Positions 43,586 to 54,944 of a stretch of DNA of 64,000 nt are shown one piece after another. The notes under the pieces were generated by a model that saw only the letters and a program-made list of their open reading frames with translations, was not told the DNA's origin and ran no database searches. Source of the DNA: Saccharina japonica (lineage: Eukaryota > Sar > Phaeophyceae > Laminariales > Laminariaceae); assembly GCA_008828725.1 (NCBI GenBank), contig MEHQ01001183.1, positions 62,001 through 126,000 of the forward strand, in the 5' to 3' direction. The translations under genes were made by a program, and so were the position numbers. Within the stretch, counting starts at the first letter, position 1; every line of letters starts with the position of its first letter.

Positions 43586-44080
43586 CCACGGCACTGGGAA
43601 AAATCAGCACCCTTGAGTCGCACCAAATATCAACTCAGGAAAGACCCCCGTCGATGGTGACTATGTGGTGGGTATGAACCTCCTGTATGCAGCGTATGCG
43701 TTTTTGTCCCTTGGCCTACTCGTCGGTCATTGTTCGGCAATGGCGAAAACAAATAACTGCAGCGGTGCTCCTGCTGATGGCAAGCATGCATCATCTTCGG
43801 CACCAACCAGTACCCTTGAGCCCCACCGAAGAGCAACTCAGGCGAGACTTCCGGCGAAGGCAGCAACACAGCGATCTGAACGCAGTCCTGCCTCAACTTT
43901 CTCTGCAGCACGGATATCCCCTGGAGGGCTTTTTACACAGCGTTCAGGGCCATTGTTCGGTCTCAGCGGTGCTCGTGGTGCAGAACCTCTGGCTGTTCGT
44001 ACTCAGTTAGTACTCGGGTGAGTGTCTTCGTGCTTGCTGGGGGAGGTGGCCCTGCTTTGTTTTGGTACATGTATTTTGTT
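43586..44080. other. No convincing gene
   Basis: Overlapping plus frames 43665-44021 (118 codons) and 43687-44010 (107 codons) have hydrophobic N-termini (MVGMNLLYAAYAFLSLGLLV resembles a signal or membrane segment) but no domain, and a minus frame is also open. Confidence 0.2.
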
Positions 44081-44089
44081 TTTCTCCGC

Positions 44090-45060
44090 TGTTTGCTTAT
44101 TTTACGCATACCGGCGGAGAGGTCGAGTACGAACCAACACATTTGTTTGCTGCAGTTTGCTCATTTTACGTATACCGGCGGAGAGGCCGAGTACGAACCA
44201 ACGCATCTGTTTGCTGCTGGACAGATAATTGTAAACTAGTGGAAATCCCAGCACGAGCACACAGGGAACCAAACGCATCTCTGTTGGCTGCTGTACGTAT
44301 TGATGTACTTATACCGGTGGAGAGGTTGCGTACGGACCAACGCATCTGTAAGCTTTGTTTTTGTACGGTGGGTGGATGGGTGGGTGATTGGGTGCGTGTG
44401 TCAGTCGTAGCCTATATTCCAGGGTGGGTGTCTTTGTGCTTGCTGTCGGAGGCGGTTGAGTACGAACCAGCGCATATGTTTGCTGCCGTACGGAGAATGG
44501 CGTCAGGTAGGCCAGACTCTTCGTCGTTGCTCAACGGTAAGCGGCCAGCTTGGTACCCTCATGCTCAAACGTAATCGGTAGGTATCAGTTTATGGCAATG
44601 TAGCTGCTGTGCTGGCCATGCAGGTAGTATCTTGTACCGTGCGATCAAGTCTATGATGTTGCTGTACTAAAGGCTGTGGCTGTTAGTGCTTGGGTGCGTG
44701 TGCTTGTGCTTGCTGTGGGAGGTGGTCCTGTTTTTTATTTGGTGCATTTATTTTGTTCTTCTCCGCTGTTTGCTTATTTTACGTATACCGGCGGAGAGGT
44801 TGAGTACGAACCAAAGCGTCCGTTTGCGGCTGTACGGAGAACGATGAAGCAATGGAAATCCAGCACGAGCACACAGCGAACCAAACGCATCTTTGTTGGC
44901 TGCTGTACGTATTGATGTACGTATACTGGTGGAGAGGTTGAGTACGAACCAACGCATCTGTTCGTTCTTTTCACTTGGTACATCAGTCGTTTTCCCGCTC
45001 GGCTGCGTATACCCCGGACAGGTTAAGTACTCACCAATGCATCTGTTTGTTGCTGTATCG
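44090..45060. repeat. Degenerate tandem array (CGGCGGAGAGGT.GAGTACGAACC)
   Basis: TA(C/T)CGG(C/T)GGAGAGG..GAGTACGAACCAA.GCAT is seen near 44107, 44175, 44308, 44787 and 44928, with partial units near 44450 and 45010. A larger unit with AGCACGAGCACACAG.GAACCAAACGCAT occurs at 44250 and 44862. Frames of up to 170 codons here (for example 44062-44574) are repeat artefacts. Confidence 0.7.
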
Positions 45061-47329
45061 TATGGTGTTGCTGTACTAAGCCTGTGGCTGTTTGTGCTTA
45101 CTACTGTAGCTTTCCTGTGCTGTATTGTTCGCGTTGCCCGTCTCCAGGTGCCATGTATTGTTTTGAGCCCAACTCTAGGGGGTCATAATGTCTCCTATAT
45201 TTTCGGCGACCTCACTTTGCTGTCAGGGAGGGTGAAGCTTGAGCTAGCAGCGCCAAGGCGAGAGGGGGGAACGGCGAGCAACGGGACAGACGCCAGGTAT
45301 GAGTGGGTGGTATTGAAGCAGACTGCTGCCTGCTGGGGTGGAAAAGTCTCCGACCATCGACATCGCGATTACACACACACTCCTCGCTGTGCATCTGCTG
45401 TATGTTGTCTGTGATAGCTCCGCCGCAAGAGATGCATGCAGCATGGAATTTGGGCGTTGAGCACTTGGGGTTGGCATTGATGCAGACTGCTGCATGCTGC
45501 TGTGTGAAATTTGACGGGAAAATGTCTGCATGCTCAAGCATGCTCCGTACTAGCCCACGGAAACGAACCTAGCATCGAGCACCACCGACATTCGACATAG
45601 CGATTACACAGACTTCAGCTAGGCATTTGTGCTCAGCGGGGAACGCTACTCTAAATCCTACCAGGTATATAATAGCCTTTGAGATCCTATGCTCCCGTTC
45701 TATACCCGAACTTCGAAGCTCAGCGTACATACAGTCTAAATCTTCGGCGACCTCGCTTTGCTGTTGCTGCTACTGCTGGTGGCACAGCAGTGTTCGAATA
45801 CAGATAGACATAGCAGTGATATATGCCAGATATATGTCGCGCTCAAGTCATGAAGAAGAGTGTACAGTACGAGACATGTGTTGAGAACTTGGGAGTTAGG
45901 AATTTGAAACTGGGTTTTATTGAAATTCGACGTAGAAATCCCCCGTTTTCGGCTTGATCGTGCCTGCGTGGTCGTCGGGTGAGAAAATAAGGGAAACTGG
46001 TGCTTACGAGCATATCCTGTGTTCTTCCTGCTCGTTCTACAGCAGCAGGGAGCTCTTTAACCACGATACAAATTTTTCGGTACATGCACAGGCCACTAGC
46101 CCTCTCTTGTCTTATTTTCGCTTCCCGTTGTCCTCATCGTACTGCCTCACTTCGGGGTTTCGGGACCACTGCTATGCATCTGCTGCTTGCCCGCCGTTCG
46201 CTGAGTGTTGGTCTGCCGGTGCTCCTACTTCATCCTCGTAACGTTTTCGAAGCACAGGTCTGACTTTTTTTTCCTATGCCTTGAGCACCGTTTTGTTCAC
46301 CTCGTCATCTTCCCTACCGCCCTATGCGTTTTCAGGACCCCCTAATCTGGCCTACAAGTTCATGCCGCTTCTGCTTCATAGACCCTTCTCCTACGACGGT
46401 CGTCACCGCCACTTTTGGCTGCGACCATCTACGGAACCTCCACCCTCGACTTCGTGGTTTCTTGAAAGATGTCACTGCATGCGTGAGTACATTGTAGAGA
46501 TATAACAGGACTGGTTGATTACGGCCACATTCTGCAACAACACCGGATTCGATTTACCACACGTTGCACGATCAACGAACGCTAAGACCAATATAATGGT
46601 AACTACGTAGTTCATAGTATCAATAGTAGTACACTCTCACACTGCTCTAATCGACTGATCCATGAGCGAAACTTGTCACTACCTTACTCGGCCGGGCACG
46701 ATATACAATAAACGATTTGCGAAGGGCAAGTCAACGCCCTCTTTCATTCGTTTATTGTATGCAAGGATACCTGTAGTTGGTATGATATATCATCGTCGTA
46801 TGATTGACCGCAAGATATGTGGGCGGATGGTCAGCTGCACGACCAGACTATCACGTTCTCACTTCTCTTTTAAGTACAATATTTTATATTACATGCGAAG
46901 TATTCGCTGATTCATCGGCGCCGGTGATTTATATACGGTAATATATATTGTGGCGTGCTCGCGGGGAAAGCAAGTCGCTCACACCTCCACACCCACAATA
47001 CTGTACTCAGCACGAGCCCGGGGCCAGCATTGCTGTAGCTCCCGGCTAGGTGGATGGACCCAGATCAATAACGGAGAGATAAACAAAGTGTCATTGTATG
47101 CGTCGTAGTCGGCGACGTTCCCATTTGCGGTTATAAGTTACGGTTCACGCAAGAACCTGCATGCATACGCATCAGTAGCAACCCCGTGGGCATGCCAGAG
47201 GATAGTCCCCAGAAACCACAGTACCTATTCATGCCCACTACTGTTGGTTTATCTATTTTTGGATTTCGCCCATTACTTATTCCAAGTTCCGGAGCCGATA
47301 AATCACGTCAAAGCTTACATCACAGGACA
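45061..47329. other. No convincing gene
   Basis: Contains scattered shared words: TTCGGCGACCTC.CTTTGCTGT occurs at 45203 and 45741, and GTGCTCAGCGG..A at 45630 also occurs at 12669. Plus and minus frames of 60-173 codons (for example 44893-45414, 45954-46241) show no domain. Confidence 0.25.
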
Positions 47330-47990
47330 GTGTATCCAGGCATGTTTGTTACATCCTTGGCAGGTGGTCACACAGGCGGGCAATGCAGCAGTATGCTGCC
47401 ATGCTGGTGTTGGATATACGATGATCCACCGATGATTAAACCCCATAACTTTGATGTCTTGTGGAAGGGCCGCTTACTTGGGCGATCAAACTTGCAGAAC
47501 AATAGACATCCGAGTCTAGACGTGGTGGTAAGTGGAGTCGGAGGGTGGGGCAGACCCGCGCTCTCTCGTAGCTACTCATACATTTTTCCTTCGTTTGCTA
47601 CAAAACTCTTTACTTTGGGATTCCGTAAAGGACGAAACCAACCCTGTGGGTTATGCCGCATATAGGTCAAATCGTAACATGATACGCCGCGTTTTTTCTC
47701 GCTGGTGGTACTGTTGTGCTCGGCTACTGTGACACGCTACTGGTGGCGGAACCAGTGCAACGTTTTGCTTCCCCGGCTGCAGCAGTATCAGTGCTACCTT
47801 TTGCTGTCCCCGGCTACAGCAGTGGTATAGTGACGCCCGCTGCTGTATCCGGCTACAGCAGCGGCGACGAACATTGATCAGAGATGTAGGTGTTCACGCC
47901 CTAATATCTTCCATACTCCCCCTTAATGGAAATCGAGTGGTTGTACGGCTATGTACTGGGGCACCACCACATTTACCGCTAGGTGGCTAA
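47330..47990 (+). repeat. Dispersed repeat E, copy 1
   Basis: About 600 bp matching 51950-52620: CACAGGCGGGCAA.GCAGCA, ATGATCCACCGATGAT, GGGCCGCTTACTT, CCCGCGCTCTCTC, GGGTTATGCCGCATA, CTACTGGTGGCG, GGCTACAGCAG.., AACATTGATCAGAGATGTAG, CCCCCTTAATGGAAAT. A 159-codon frame over it (47186-47665) is not conserved in copy 2. Confidence 0.75.
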
Positions 47991-48103
47991 TGAGTAGTTA
48001 CTGCTGAAGTACATGCCATACCCAACACGACTCTTTGATACTTATATTATATGTACCAAGTCCGAATATGTTTTTGCATCAGAACCTAGCCTACACGTAT
48101 ACC

Positions 48104-48528
48104 TAACTTGCCTGAAGTACCGATCATGGCTAACGATCAAGACCACTCGTTGGAAGTGAATATAAACTTGACTGAAGTGCCGAGCATAGCTAACGATCAT
48201 CAGCACTCGTTGCAAGCAATGTAAACTTGCCTAAAGTACCGATCATGGCTAACGATCCTCAGCACTCGTCGGAATAAAATCGAAACGTGACTAAAGTGCC
48301 GATCTTGGCTAGCGATCACCAGCACTCGTTGGAAAACAATAAAAACTTGACTGAAGTGCCGATCATGGCTAACGATCATCAGAACTCGTTACAAACGATA
48401 TAAACTTGACTCAAGTGCCGATCATGGTTGACGGTCATCAGCACCCGTTGGAAGCGATAGAACTTGACTAAAGTGGCGATCATGGCTAACGATCATCAGT
48501 ATTTGTTGAAACGGTATCCCAGTGATCA
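48104..48528 (+). repeat. 60-bp tandem array, seven units
   Basis: Units read AACTTGACTGAAGTGCCGATCATGGCTAACGATCATCAGCACTCGTTGGAA... with 58-62 bp periods. Three further units lie at about 49885-50010. The array lies directly between two copies of repeat E. Confidence 0.85.
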
Positions 48529-48589
48529 GCTCATTCGCCAAGATCAAGGTTACGTCGCATCTTTGTCGAACCGCAAAGTAACAGGCTGT

Positions 48590-49010
48590 GTTTTGCAATT
48601 GCTGCCTATAACACCACCGGTGTGTCGTGCTCGGCCACTGCGACACGCTATTGGTGGAGCCAGTGCTACCTACGTTGGCCGACGAATAGCAGTCAGTCGG
48701 TCCCAGTTCTGGCGGGGCGTAGCTCGGATTAACTTGCGTTTTGACTCGTCGCGATCCCGAAGGTACCGAGTGATATTTGGTTACGTATCGTGACTGCTGC
48801 TCCCCGTTTACAGCAGGATTATAGTAGTGCCACGTACTGCTTCCCCCGGCTACAGCTACCTACTGCTCTACTCGGCTACAGCAGTACTACTGCTAACTAC
48901 TGCTTCCCTACGCAACAGCAGCGGCGATGGACATTGATCAGAGATGTAGGTATTTGCGCCCTAATGTCTTGAACACTCCCCCTTAATGGAAATGGCACTG
49001 TCATGGGTAC
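48590..49010 (+). repeat. Dispersed repeat E, copy 3 (diverged subtype)
   Basis: Shares GTGCTCGGC.ACTG.GACACGCTA.TGG, many CGGCTACAGCAGT words and the tail CGATG.ACATTGATCAGAGATGTAGG. It has extra internal sequence (TTGACTCGTCGCGATCCCGAA, TTACGTATCGTGACTGCTGC) shared only with the inverted copy at 63465-63830. Confidence 0.7.
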
Positions 49011-49194
49011 TGAATCACCGACTAATGTTAACCCTGTCGATTGTCGACACTCGTTTTACACGTCTACGAAGTCCATTAAGCGTAAGGAAACTTCTAAACT
49101 ATACTGGCTGTGGCTCCAACATCTTCCCGGTCAATATCAAAACGCCGTCGTAACTAGCGCTCTACCCGGTAATCAAACGAAATCGATGTCGTGA
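49003..49194 (+). CDS. Small hypothetical ORF after repeat E
   Basis: 63 codons beginning MGTESPTNVNPVDCRHSFY and ending GNQTKSMS, immediately downstream of the E tail. Composition is protein-like and there is no competing frame of similar quality, but no family is recognised and the equivalent position after E copy 1 is not open. Confidence 0.2.
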   Translation: MGTESPTNVNPVDCRHSFYTSTKSIKRKETSKLYWLWLQHLPGQYQNAVVTSALPGNQTKSMS

Positions 49195-49884
49195 AATAGG
49201 GTCCACACAATAATACCGCACGGAAGAATGTATGTATTCCAAGACCGCTCATGGTCCTAGGCATATTGATCTGAGTCCTCGTCATAACTTCAAACACAAA
49301 ACAATACTTCGTGCAGGAGAACTTCGTGCTTGTCTGTGCTCACGACAGAGGGCCCTGTACTCAACGTAACACGTTCTAGTAATAATCGGTGTCTACCTGA
49401 ACGATACCCCGCACATGTAAAATGGAAATCAAGTAACCCCCCCATTAGCTAGCTGCCCCATTTCTGCTAAAGTGTTGCGCAAAAAAACAGACCGCCTATA
49501 AAGAAGCCTATTAGGTTGATCGTCCAGACGACTCCACCTTAAGTTCTGAATTCGCTGGCAAGCTCAAGGAAGTAGAGATTCTTGCCGCCAATGACTTAGC
49601 GACGACCTATCCGAGAAATAAGGCCTCTAGTGAGTGCTGTGAATAGAGTGACAGCATGGGTGGCTGTCATCTCGTGCCGCAACATCTAGCGATATGCTGG
49701 GCTCTTCGTCGCATTTAGTCCAGACGTCTATTCCAGGAGGTAAATTGAAACGATCCTGTTCGTGTTGCTACGATTATCAGCAGTGACTTCTTGTACTGAA
49801 CGTTAACTATATATGTATTGGTTACGCAACCTACACTTAGTACTAGCCCTTGACGGAAATGTAAACCAATGTACTCACCAGGCC
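49195..49884. other. No recognisable feature
   Basis: AT-balanced sequence with short frames only. TGGAAAT words similar to the E tail recur at 49423 and 49852. Confidence 0.25.
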
Positions 49885-50010
49885 TAACGATAACCAGCAT
49901 TGGTAGAACCGATAGAAGCTTGCCTGAAGTGTCAATCACGACTAACGGTCACCAATACTTGTTGCAACGATATGAACTTGACTAAATCCCCGATAATGGC
50001 TAACGAAAAG
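49885..50010 (+). repeat. 60-bp tandem array, second block
   Basis: Three diverged units (CTTGCCTGAAGTGTCAATCACGACTAACGGTCACCAATACTTGTTGCAACGATA...) of the array at 48104-48528. Confidence 0.7.
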
Positions 50011-50103
50011 TGGTCGGGGCTGTACCAGTCGTTGCTGTACCCGTCGTTGCTGTACCAGTCGTTGCTGTGCCAATTGTTGCTATACACTCGGTGTCTTTTG
50101 GAG

Positions 50104-50210
50104 ACGATGACAATGATGATGATGGCGATGATGATAACGATGATGATGATGATGATGATTAATATTATTCTTATTATTATGATGAGTATCATGATGACGA
50201 CGACGATGCT
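50104..50210. repeat. (GAT)n microsatellite
   Basis: GATGATGAT runs interrupted by AACGAT and ATTAATATTATT. Both strands stay open through it, encoding poly-Met/Ile on plus and poly-Ile/Val on minus. Confidence 0.85.
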
Positions 50211-50219
50211 TGCTCCGTG

Positions 50220-50511
50220 TCTTGATCGAGTAGTAGTATTCGTAGGACGCGAAGTAGTTGCGGTAGTCTCGGCAGAAGTAGTAGTTACCGGGCATAATTT
50301 AGCTAGGCTGAGTGCTCCAGGGTCCGATCTCCTTGTCGACGCGGCTCGACCGCCTCCGGTAGTTAGTTGCATGTCTTCAAGAAAGTTGTTCGAACTTTCA
50401 TCATTTTCTCCCCCTTCGAACGGCGTTTCAGTCGTCGGGGGTTTGTGGAACAGCACCAGCGTCGCTGCTGCCACTCCCCCGTTCGTAGATACTAAGAGGG
50501 CAATTTAAACG
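50220..50511 (-). CDS. Possible coding segment, unidentified
   Basis: The minus frame beginning near 50511 (MAAA-like start at GTG 50474) reads AAATLVLFHKPPTTETPFEG, then GENDESSNNFLEDMQ and a Thr/Ser-rich stretch before entering the microsatellite. The plus strand is open too (49900-50508), so coding is uncertain. If real it is an N-terminal exon of a low-complexity protein. Confidence 0.2.
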
Positions 50512-50554
50512 TTGGTGTTGCCGCGCTGCCGCTTGAACCAGGTTGCTGGTGTTA

Positions 50555-51330
50555 CTCCTTTTTCATTTACACCGCAACATTAGCATATTGCGGGCATGTT
50601 TTCGAATTCATCTCCCACTGTGATTAGCTTGGACTCTCTTCTTTTATCGCAACGGTATATTACGGGGTTGTGTTCGAATTCGCCCCCCACTATGATTAGC
50701 TATGTCGCAAAGCCATAGAGAGTAGAATTCACATAGTGGGAGAATGTGAAAGGTAGAAGGAGAACATGTATGTGTTGGAGGAGATGGGAAAAATAGACGA
50801 GTGTGACATGGAGCAGTTTGGTACACTAGATAGTAGCGAGAATACGATCGCTATCTTAGGAGATAGATGGTGGCCACAGGCGGCGAAACAGGAAGGGGAT
50901 AAGATTAGCAAACATTTTCTTTGTAATATATGGAAACAACGTAATGAGCGCCTAAATGTTGGAGGTGTTTCTATTGCGAGTAGGAACGGTGCTCCGTCTC
51001 GAAAGAGATGCGTGGTCAATGGTCAAATGACTAAGGCAAGCAACAAATGAGTACGCTCCCTCCCCCCCACTATGATTAGCTTGAACTCTCTTCTTTACCG
51101 CAACAGCAGTATATTACGGGTGTGTTTCCGAATTTTCCTCCCACCACTGCAACTAGCTTAGACTCTCTTATTTACTGCAACAGCAGTGTATTAAAGGGTT
51201 GTTGTCGAGTTTTGCTTCCACAACTGTGACTAGCTTAGACTGTCTTATTTTAGGGCAACCGTATATTGCGGATTTCGTTTCAAAGTTTCTTTCAACTGGT
51301 GACTAGCTTAGACTCTCGCGGTCTTCGTCT
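50555..51330. repeat. Degenerate 70-85-bp tandem array, interrupted
   Basis: Units contain GCAAC.G.A.TATTACGGG.TGT, TTCGAATT..CC.CCCAC..TGATTAGCTT(G/A)GACTCTCTT. Two units lie at 50560-50703 and about four at 51065-51315, split by the LINE-like insert. Confidence 0.65.
50757..51068 (+). mobile_element. Non-LTR retrotransposon-like 3' end
   Basis: A 94-codon frame from 50766 reads ILGDRWWPQAAKQEGDKISK, then HFLCNIWKQRNERLN, and ends MTKASNK with a stop at 51048-51050. The W-x-x-W-K-x-R-N-x-R pattern near the end is common in the C-termini of plant and protist LINE reverse transcriptases. The following 18 bp are C-rich (tail). The same tail occurs at 278-355. The fragment interrupts the tandem array at 50555-51330. 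No RT core is present, so the assignment is tentative. Confidence 0.4.
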
Positions 51331-51344
51331 TTTCACTCTGTCAC

Positions 51345-51800
51345 TGCGCATGCAGTGCAATATCTATCGCCCCGAGTGAACTGTGGTTGCCAGATATGTC
51401 AACACTTGACCCGGTAGAGCCAAAAACACAATAACACACACGCCCTGACGCAGTATCGTTTGACGCACTAAGCACTGCTATCGTGATGATGATGAGCGTA
51501 CGTTGGGATGTAGTGCAATTTCTATCGCCCCGAGTGAACTATAGTTACCAGAAAAAATAACACTCTACACGGTAGAATCGCAAACGCAGTCACACACACG
51601 CCCCGACACAGTATTAATCGACGCGCAATACGCCGCTATCCTGACGATAATGAGAGAACGTTTGGATGTAGTGCAATTCCTTTCGCCCCGAGAGAACTGT
51701 TGTTACCAGATTGAACACTCGACCCGGTTGAATCACAAACGCGGTCACACACACGACCTGACACAGTATTAATCGACGCGCCATGCGCTGCTTTTCGGAT
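51345..51800 (+). repeat. Three tandem units of about 157 bp
   Basis: GTAGTGCAATTTCTATCGCCCCGAG.GAACT starts near 51356, 51512 and 51671. Each unit ends with CACACACACG.CC.GACACAGTATTAATCGACGCG. Units differ by about 15%. No gene. Confidence 0.85.
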
Positions 51801-51949
51801 CGGCAGAAAACCGACTTTCACGTGCCTTACTCGTGCATACTTAGTCGAGCACTCCAACTATCCCTTGTTTGGCGTGAGCTCAATTGTTTTTGTTTGGTTC
51901 CACTAAATCATGTCCAGGCCAGCTCGTTTTGGACCCGTTGTGGACGTCG

Positions 51950-52620
51950 ACTCTCGAGGATCCCTAGATGTGCGGCCCTGCTAAATAACGAAGCTCATAA
52001 CCTCTTCAGGCGTAGTTGTTACGCCCTTGACAGGTGATACCACAGGCGGGCAAAGGCAGCAGCATGCTGCCATGCTAGTGTTGGACAGACGGATGATCCA
52101 CCGATGATAAAACCCCATGATATTGTTATTCAGCAGAAGGGCCGCTTACTTCGGCAATTAAACTTGCAGAACAATTGACATCTGAGTATAGAGGTGGCAG
52201 TAAGAAGAGTGAAAGAGGGTGGGGCAGGCCCGCGCTCTCTCTCGTAGGTACTCAGATCCTATCCCTTCGTTTGCTACAACAATATCTCTTTGGAATCCCG
52301 TGAAGGGCAAAACCAACCCGGTGGGTTATGCCGCATATTGGTCGAAGCGTAACATGATGCGCCACGTTTATTGTCGCCGGTGCTACTGTGCCACTGTTGT
52401 GCTCGGCTACTTTAACACGCTACTGGTGGCGCAACCAGTACAATCTATCGCCCCCCCCTGCTACAGCAGTACCAGTGCTACCTGTTTCTGTCCCAAGCTA
52501 CAGCAGTACTATAGTGACGCCTGCTGCTGTATCCGGCTAAAGCAGTGGCGATGAACATTGAGCAGAGATGTAGGTGTTCACGCCCTAATATCTTTAATAC
52601 AGTGTTACTCCAGTATGCCA
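51950..52620 (+). repeat. Dispersed repeat E, copy 2
   Basis: Collinear with 47330-47990; see that entry for landmarks. The 111-codon frame (52219-52554) is not matched in copy 1. Confidence 0.75.
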
Positions 52621-53440
52621 CTACTGTACTCGGACAATACGACAATACAGTACAATCATATGTAGGTATTTCACGACACCATTCACTACATCACAGCCCA
52701 CATCACAGGGCAGTCACTTCGGCATTCTACGTGTTAAGCATTACATTACAATGGCTTATCGGACGTTCCCGAACCAGCAAATCACATTACAGCCCACATC
52801 ACAGGCCAGTCACTCCAGTATCTCAATCATCGCTCCATCATATTACAAGCACATGTCGGTGTCCCCGAAACAATACATTTACGTCACAGTCAACACCACA
52901 CGACAGCCACTTCATCGAGTCACGTTCCGGACACGACTTTACGATCACATGCATGCCGGTATTCTTCCAGGCGTTACATTACATCCCAGGCAATCACACA
53001 GCAGTCCCTTGGGGAGTCCACTGATTGAACCTTTTACACAAGTACTTATCGGAAGCTCCATAACCGATACTCGAATGTTTATTCACTGCCCAAATCACAT
53101 GGTAGTCGCTTCGTATTGTACCCTATCGGCCACCACCTTACAATTACTTTCCCAAATTTCCCAAGCCGGTGCACTACACATCACAGTCCAGACTGCAGGG
53201 CAGCCCCTTTGATAATTGATGTATCAAACGCAACACAATCACTTATCGGACTGGCCCAAGCCGGTGCTCTACGGTACAGTCCACATTACAGAGCAATCAC
53301 TTTGATATATTTCTCACCAAACCTTACATTACACTCATTCGTCAAGACGTCACATTAGATGATACTCGAGGTCACAGGGCCGTCACATATTGTTATCACA
53401 ATCTGTCACATTCAAATCACCCCGTTTGTCACATTTTTCC
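52621..53440. repeat. Degenerate array of CATCACAG..CAGTCACTT units
   Basis: CACATTACAGCCCACATCACAGG.CAGTCACTTCG and CTTATCGGAC.TTCCCGAA words recur roughly every 110 bp across 800 bp. Frames of 153 and 159 codons (52545-53212) follow the repeats. Confidence 0.6.
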
Positions 53441-53447
53441 GTCCCAG

Positions 53448-53863
53448 GTCTGGCCCATGACAGTTTCAGATAAAGTACTGGCACTATCGGGTTTCGACGA
53501 TGTTCTCACCAAAGCGCGTTTCGTGTCAAACCCTGCGGTGGCTGACCCGGCGGGGGAGGTCAAGACAGTGGCGAATAATGTCCGCAGGGTGTAGCAGATG
53601 CGCCCGGCAGTGGACGTAGTGGAGCTGCGGTTCTGACGAATAAGCTCGCGGTGGTTCCGTTTACTTTCTACCGGTCGTATACGCGCATGGTATCCGAGGA
53701 CGGTCAGCGGCTGTCGTACTCGTTGCTCGCCATGGCTTCATACACTTGTCAGGTCGAAGCACAATGCGCTTTTAGGTTGCAAATCTCACCACGTCTTACG
53801 ATTAAAGGCTGGCAAGGGCGACTACATGTACATGACAAGGCGCACATGTGTGTGGTAATTTAG
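53448..53863 (+). pseudogene. Gene remnant with acceptor-like start and one frameshift
   Basis: A pyrimidine tract and CAG (53431-53447) precede VWPMTVSDKVLALSGFDDV..., a frame with ATG at 53457 and strong GC-ending codons running to TAG at 53592 (...GEVKTVANNVRRV). The adjoining frame takes over near 53594 (ADAPGSGRSGAAVLTNKLAV, then FYRSYTRMVSEDGQRLSYSL) and ends at TAG 53863. The two pieces look like one protein broken by a small indel, or two exons. No family is recognised, though the composition is clearly protein-like. Confidence 0.4.
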
Positions 53864-54714
53864 GTTCCGGCTAAATTGGCAGAGATCTCGGGATGTTTCA
53901 TGTCGAGGGTCTAGCGTTCATTGTGGTTTTTAGAGCCAGTAAAGAGCCTAAGGTCTTCTGAACTCACGTAAAGCGTGGAATGCCTTGGTTGCGATAGGTG
54001 TGGCCAGGGGGAGAGGCCGTCTCGCCGAGCGTACACATAGCCTTAGAGAGGTCATTACAGTATTTTACTATAAAATATGAGTGACCTTACTTATTATGTG
54101 CGGTTGCACCATTGTTTTACAAACATGAAAACAAGTGTTTATGTTGTTTCTGTTGTTTTCACCGTTGCTTCATGTTACAACACGCAAGGAAATCACATAC
54201 AACCGTAATACACCACCTCTAATAGGCGAAGCATCAGGAGAAGAAACAGAAACACAATGCCGTACCGGTACAATACTGACCAGTCAAAATAGAAAATACG
54301 TAGCACAAGTATAAAGTAAACCACAAGCCCGGGACAGACCATTTTCACATACATCCACATGTTATGGTACGGCGGGCCGCAACTTCTGGATACTCAAGTA
54401 GAAAAAGTGACTGCATGATTGTTTCGTTACAGCATGCGGCTTTAGCTCTACCAGAGTAATACCGAAAACACCACGATGCCGACCAAGAATATCTTCACGA
54501 CGTTAATCGTCACACTATTGGCTATAGCAAAAATCACACACTAAACTCAACGGGTAACCCCGACCGGAATGAAAGACCATACCTAGCTCATCGCAGACCT
54601 GCGATAGGAGCCTTTAAACTCAATCAGATGATGTGTAAAGTTTGCTGATTTACACAAACCAACCTGTCCACTGGGGATACACGGAAGTTCGGCATGTAGC
54701 CATCTCCAATAATA
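53864..54714. other. No recognisable gene
   Basis: AT-rich, few frames. Possibly 3' flank of the remnant above. Confidence 0.25.
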
Positions 54715-54719
54715 AGTGA

Positions 54720-54944
54720 TGGATCAGAAACAAGAGTTCCAGGATGAACAGCTGTGTAATCAAATGGGTAGCGGTCGGCGAACATATTTTAGTGCTCTTC
54801 GAGAGCAACAACCCCGAGTCCCTCCTTATTGACCGCACAGTTGTCAGAGACGACGTAAATAATACGACGAGAGAGGCCAGCCACGCCATAAAAAGGTACC
54901 CCTGGCTTATGGGCAGCCCTTGGGTGATCGTTGGTTTCGATTGA
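54720..54944 (+). CDS. Possible exon, unidentified
   Basis: Open from after TGA (54717-54719); ATG at 54744. It reads VIKWVAVGEHILVLFESNNP, then LLIDRTVVRDDVNNTTREAS, AIKRYPWLMGSPWVIVGFD and stop. The mix of hydrophobic and charged residues is convincing, but an opposing 124-codon minus frame (54650-55024) is also open. No family is recognised. Confidence 0.25.
   Translation, partial: WIRNKSSRMNSCVIKWVAVGEHILVLFESNNPESLLIDRTVVRDDVNNTTREASHAIKRYPWLMGSPWVIVGFD

Noticed and set aside
44062..44574. 170-codon frame with repeated VEYEPTHLFAA-type motifs
   Set aside because: The repetition follows the DNA tandem array across different frames and has no independent support.
48104..48528. CRISPR-like array
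   Set aside because: Repeats are directly adjacent without unique spacers, diverged from one another, and in a eukaryotic context; it is an ordinary minisatellite.
49932..50474. 180-codon minus-strand membrane protein with a long Ile/Val run
   Set aside because: The hydrophobic run is the (GAT)n microsatellite read on the minus strand; only the first 80 or so residues could be real, and the plus strand is open as well.
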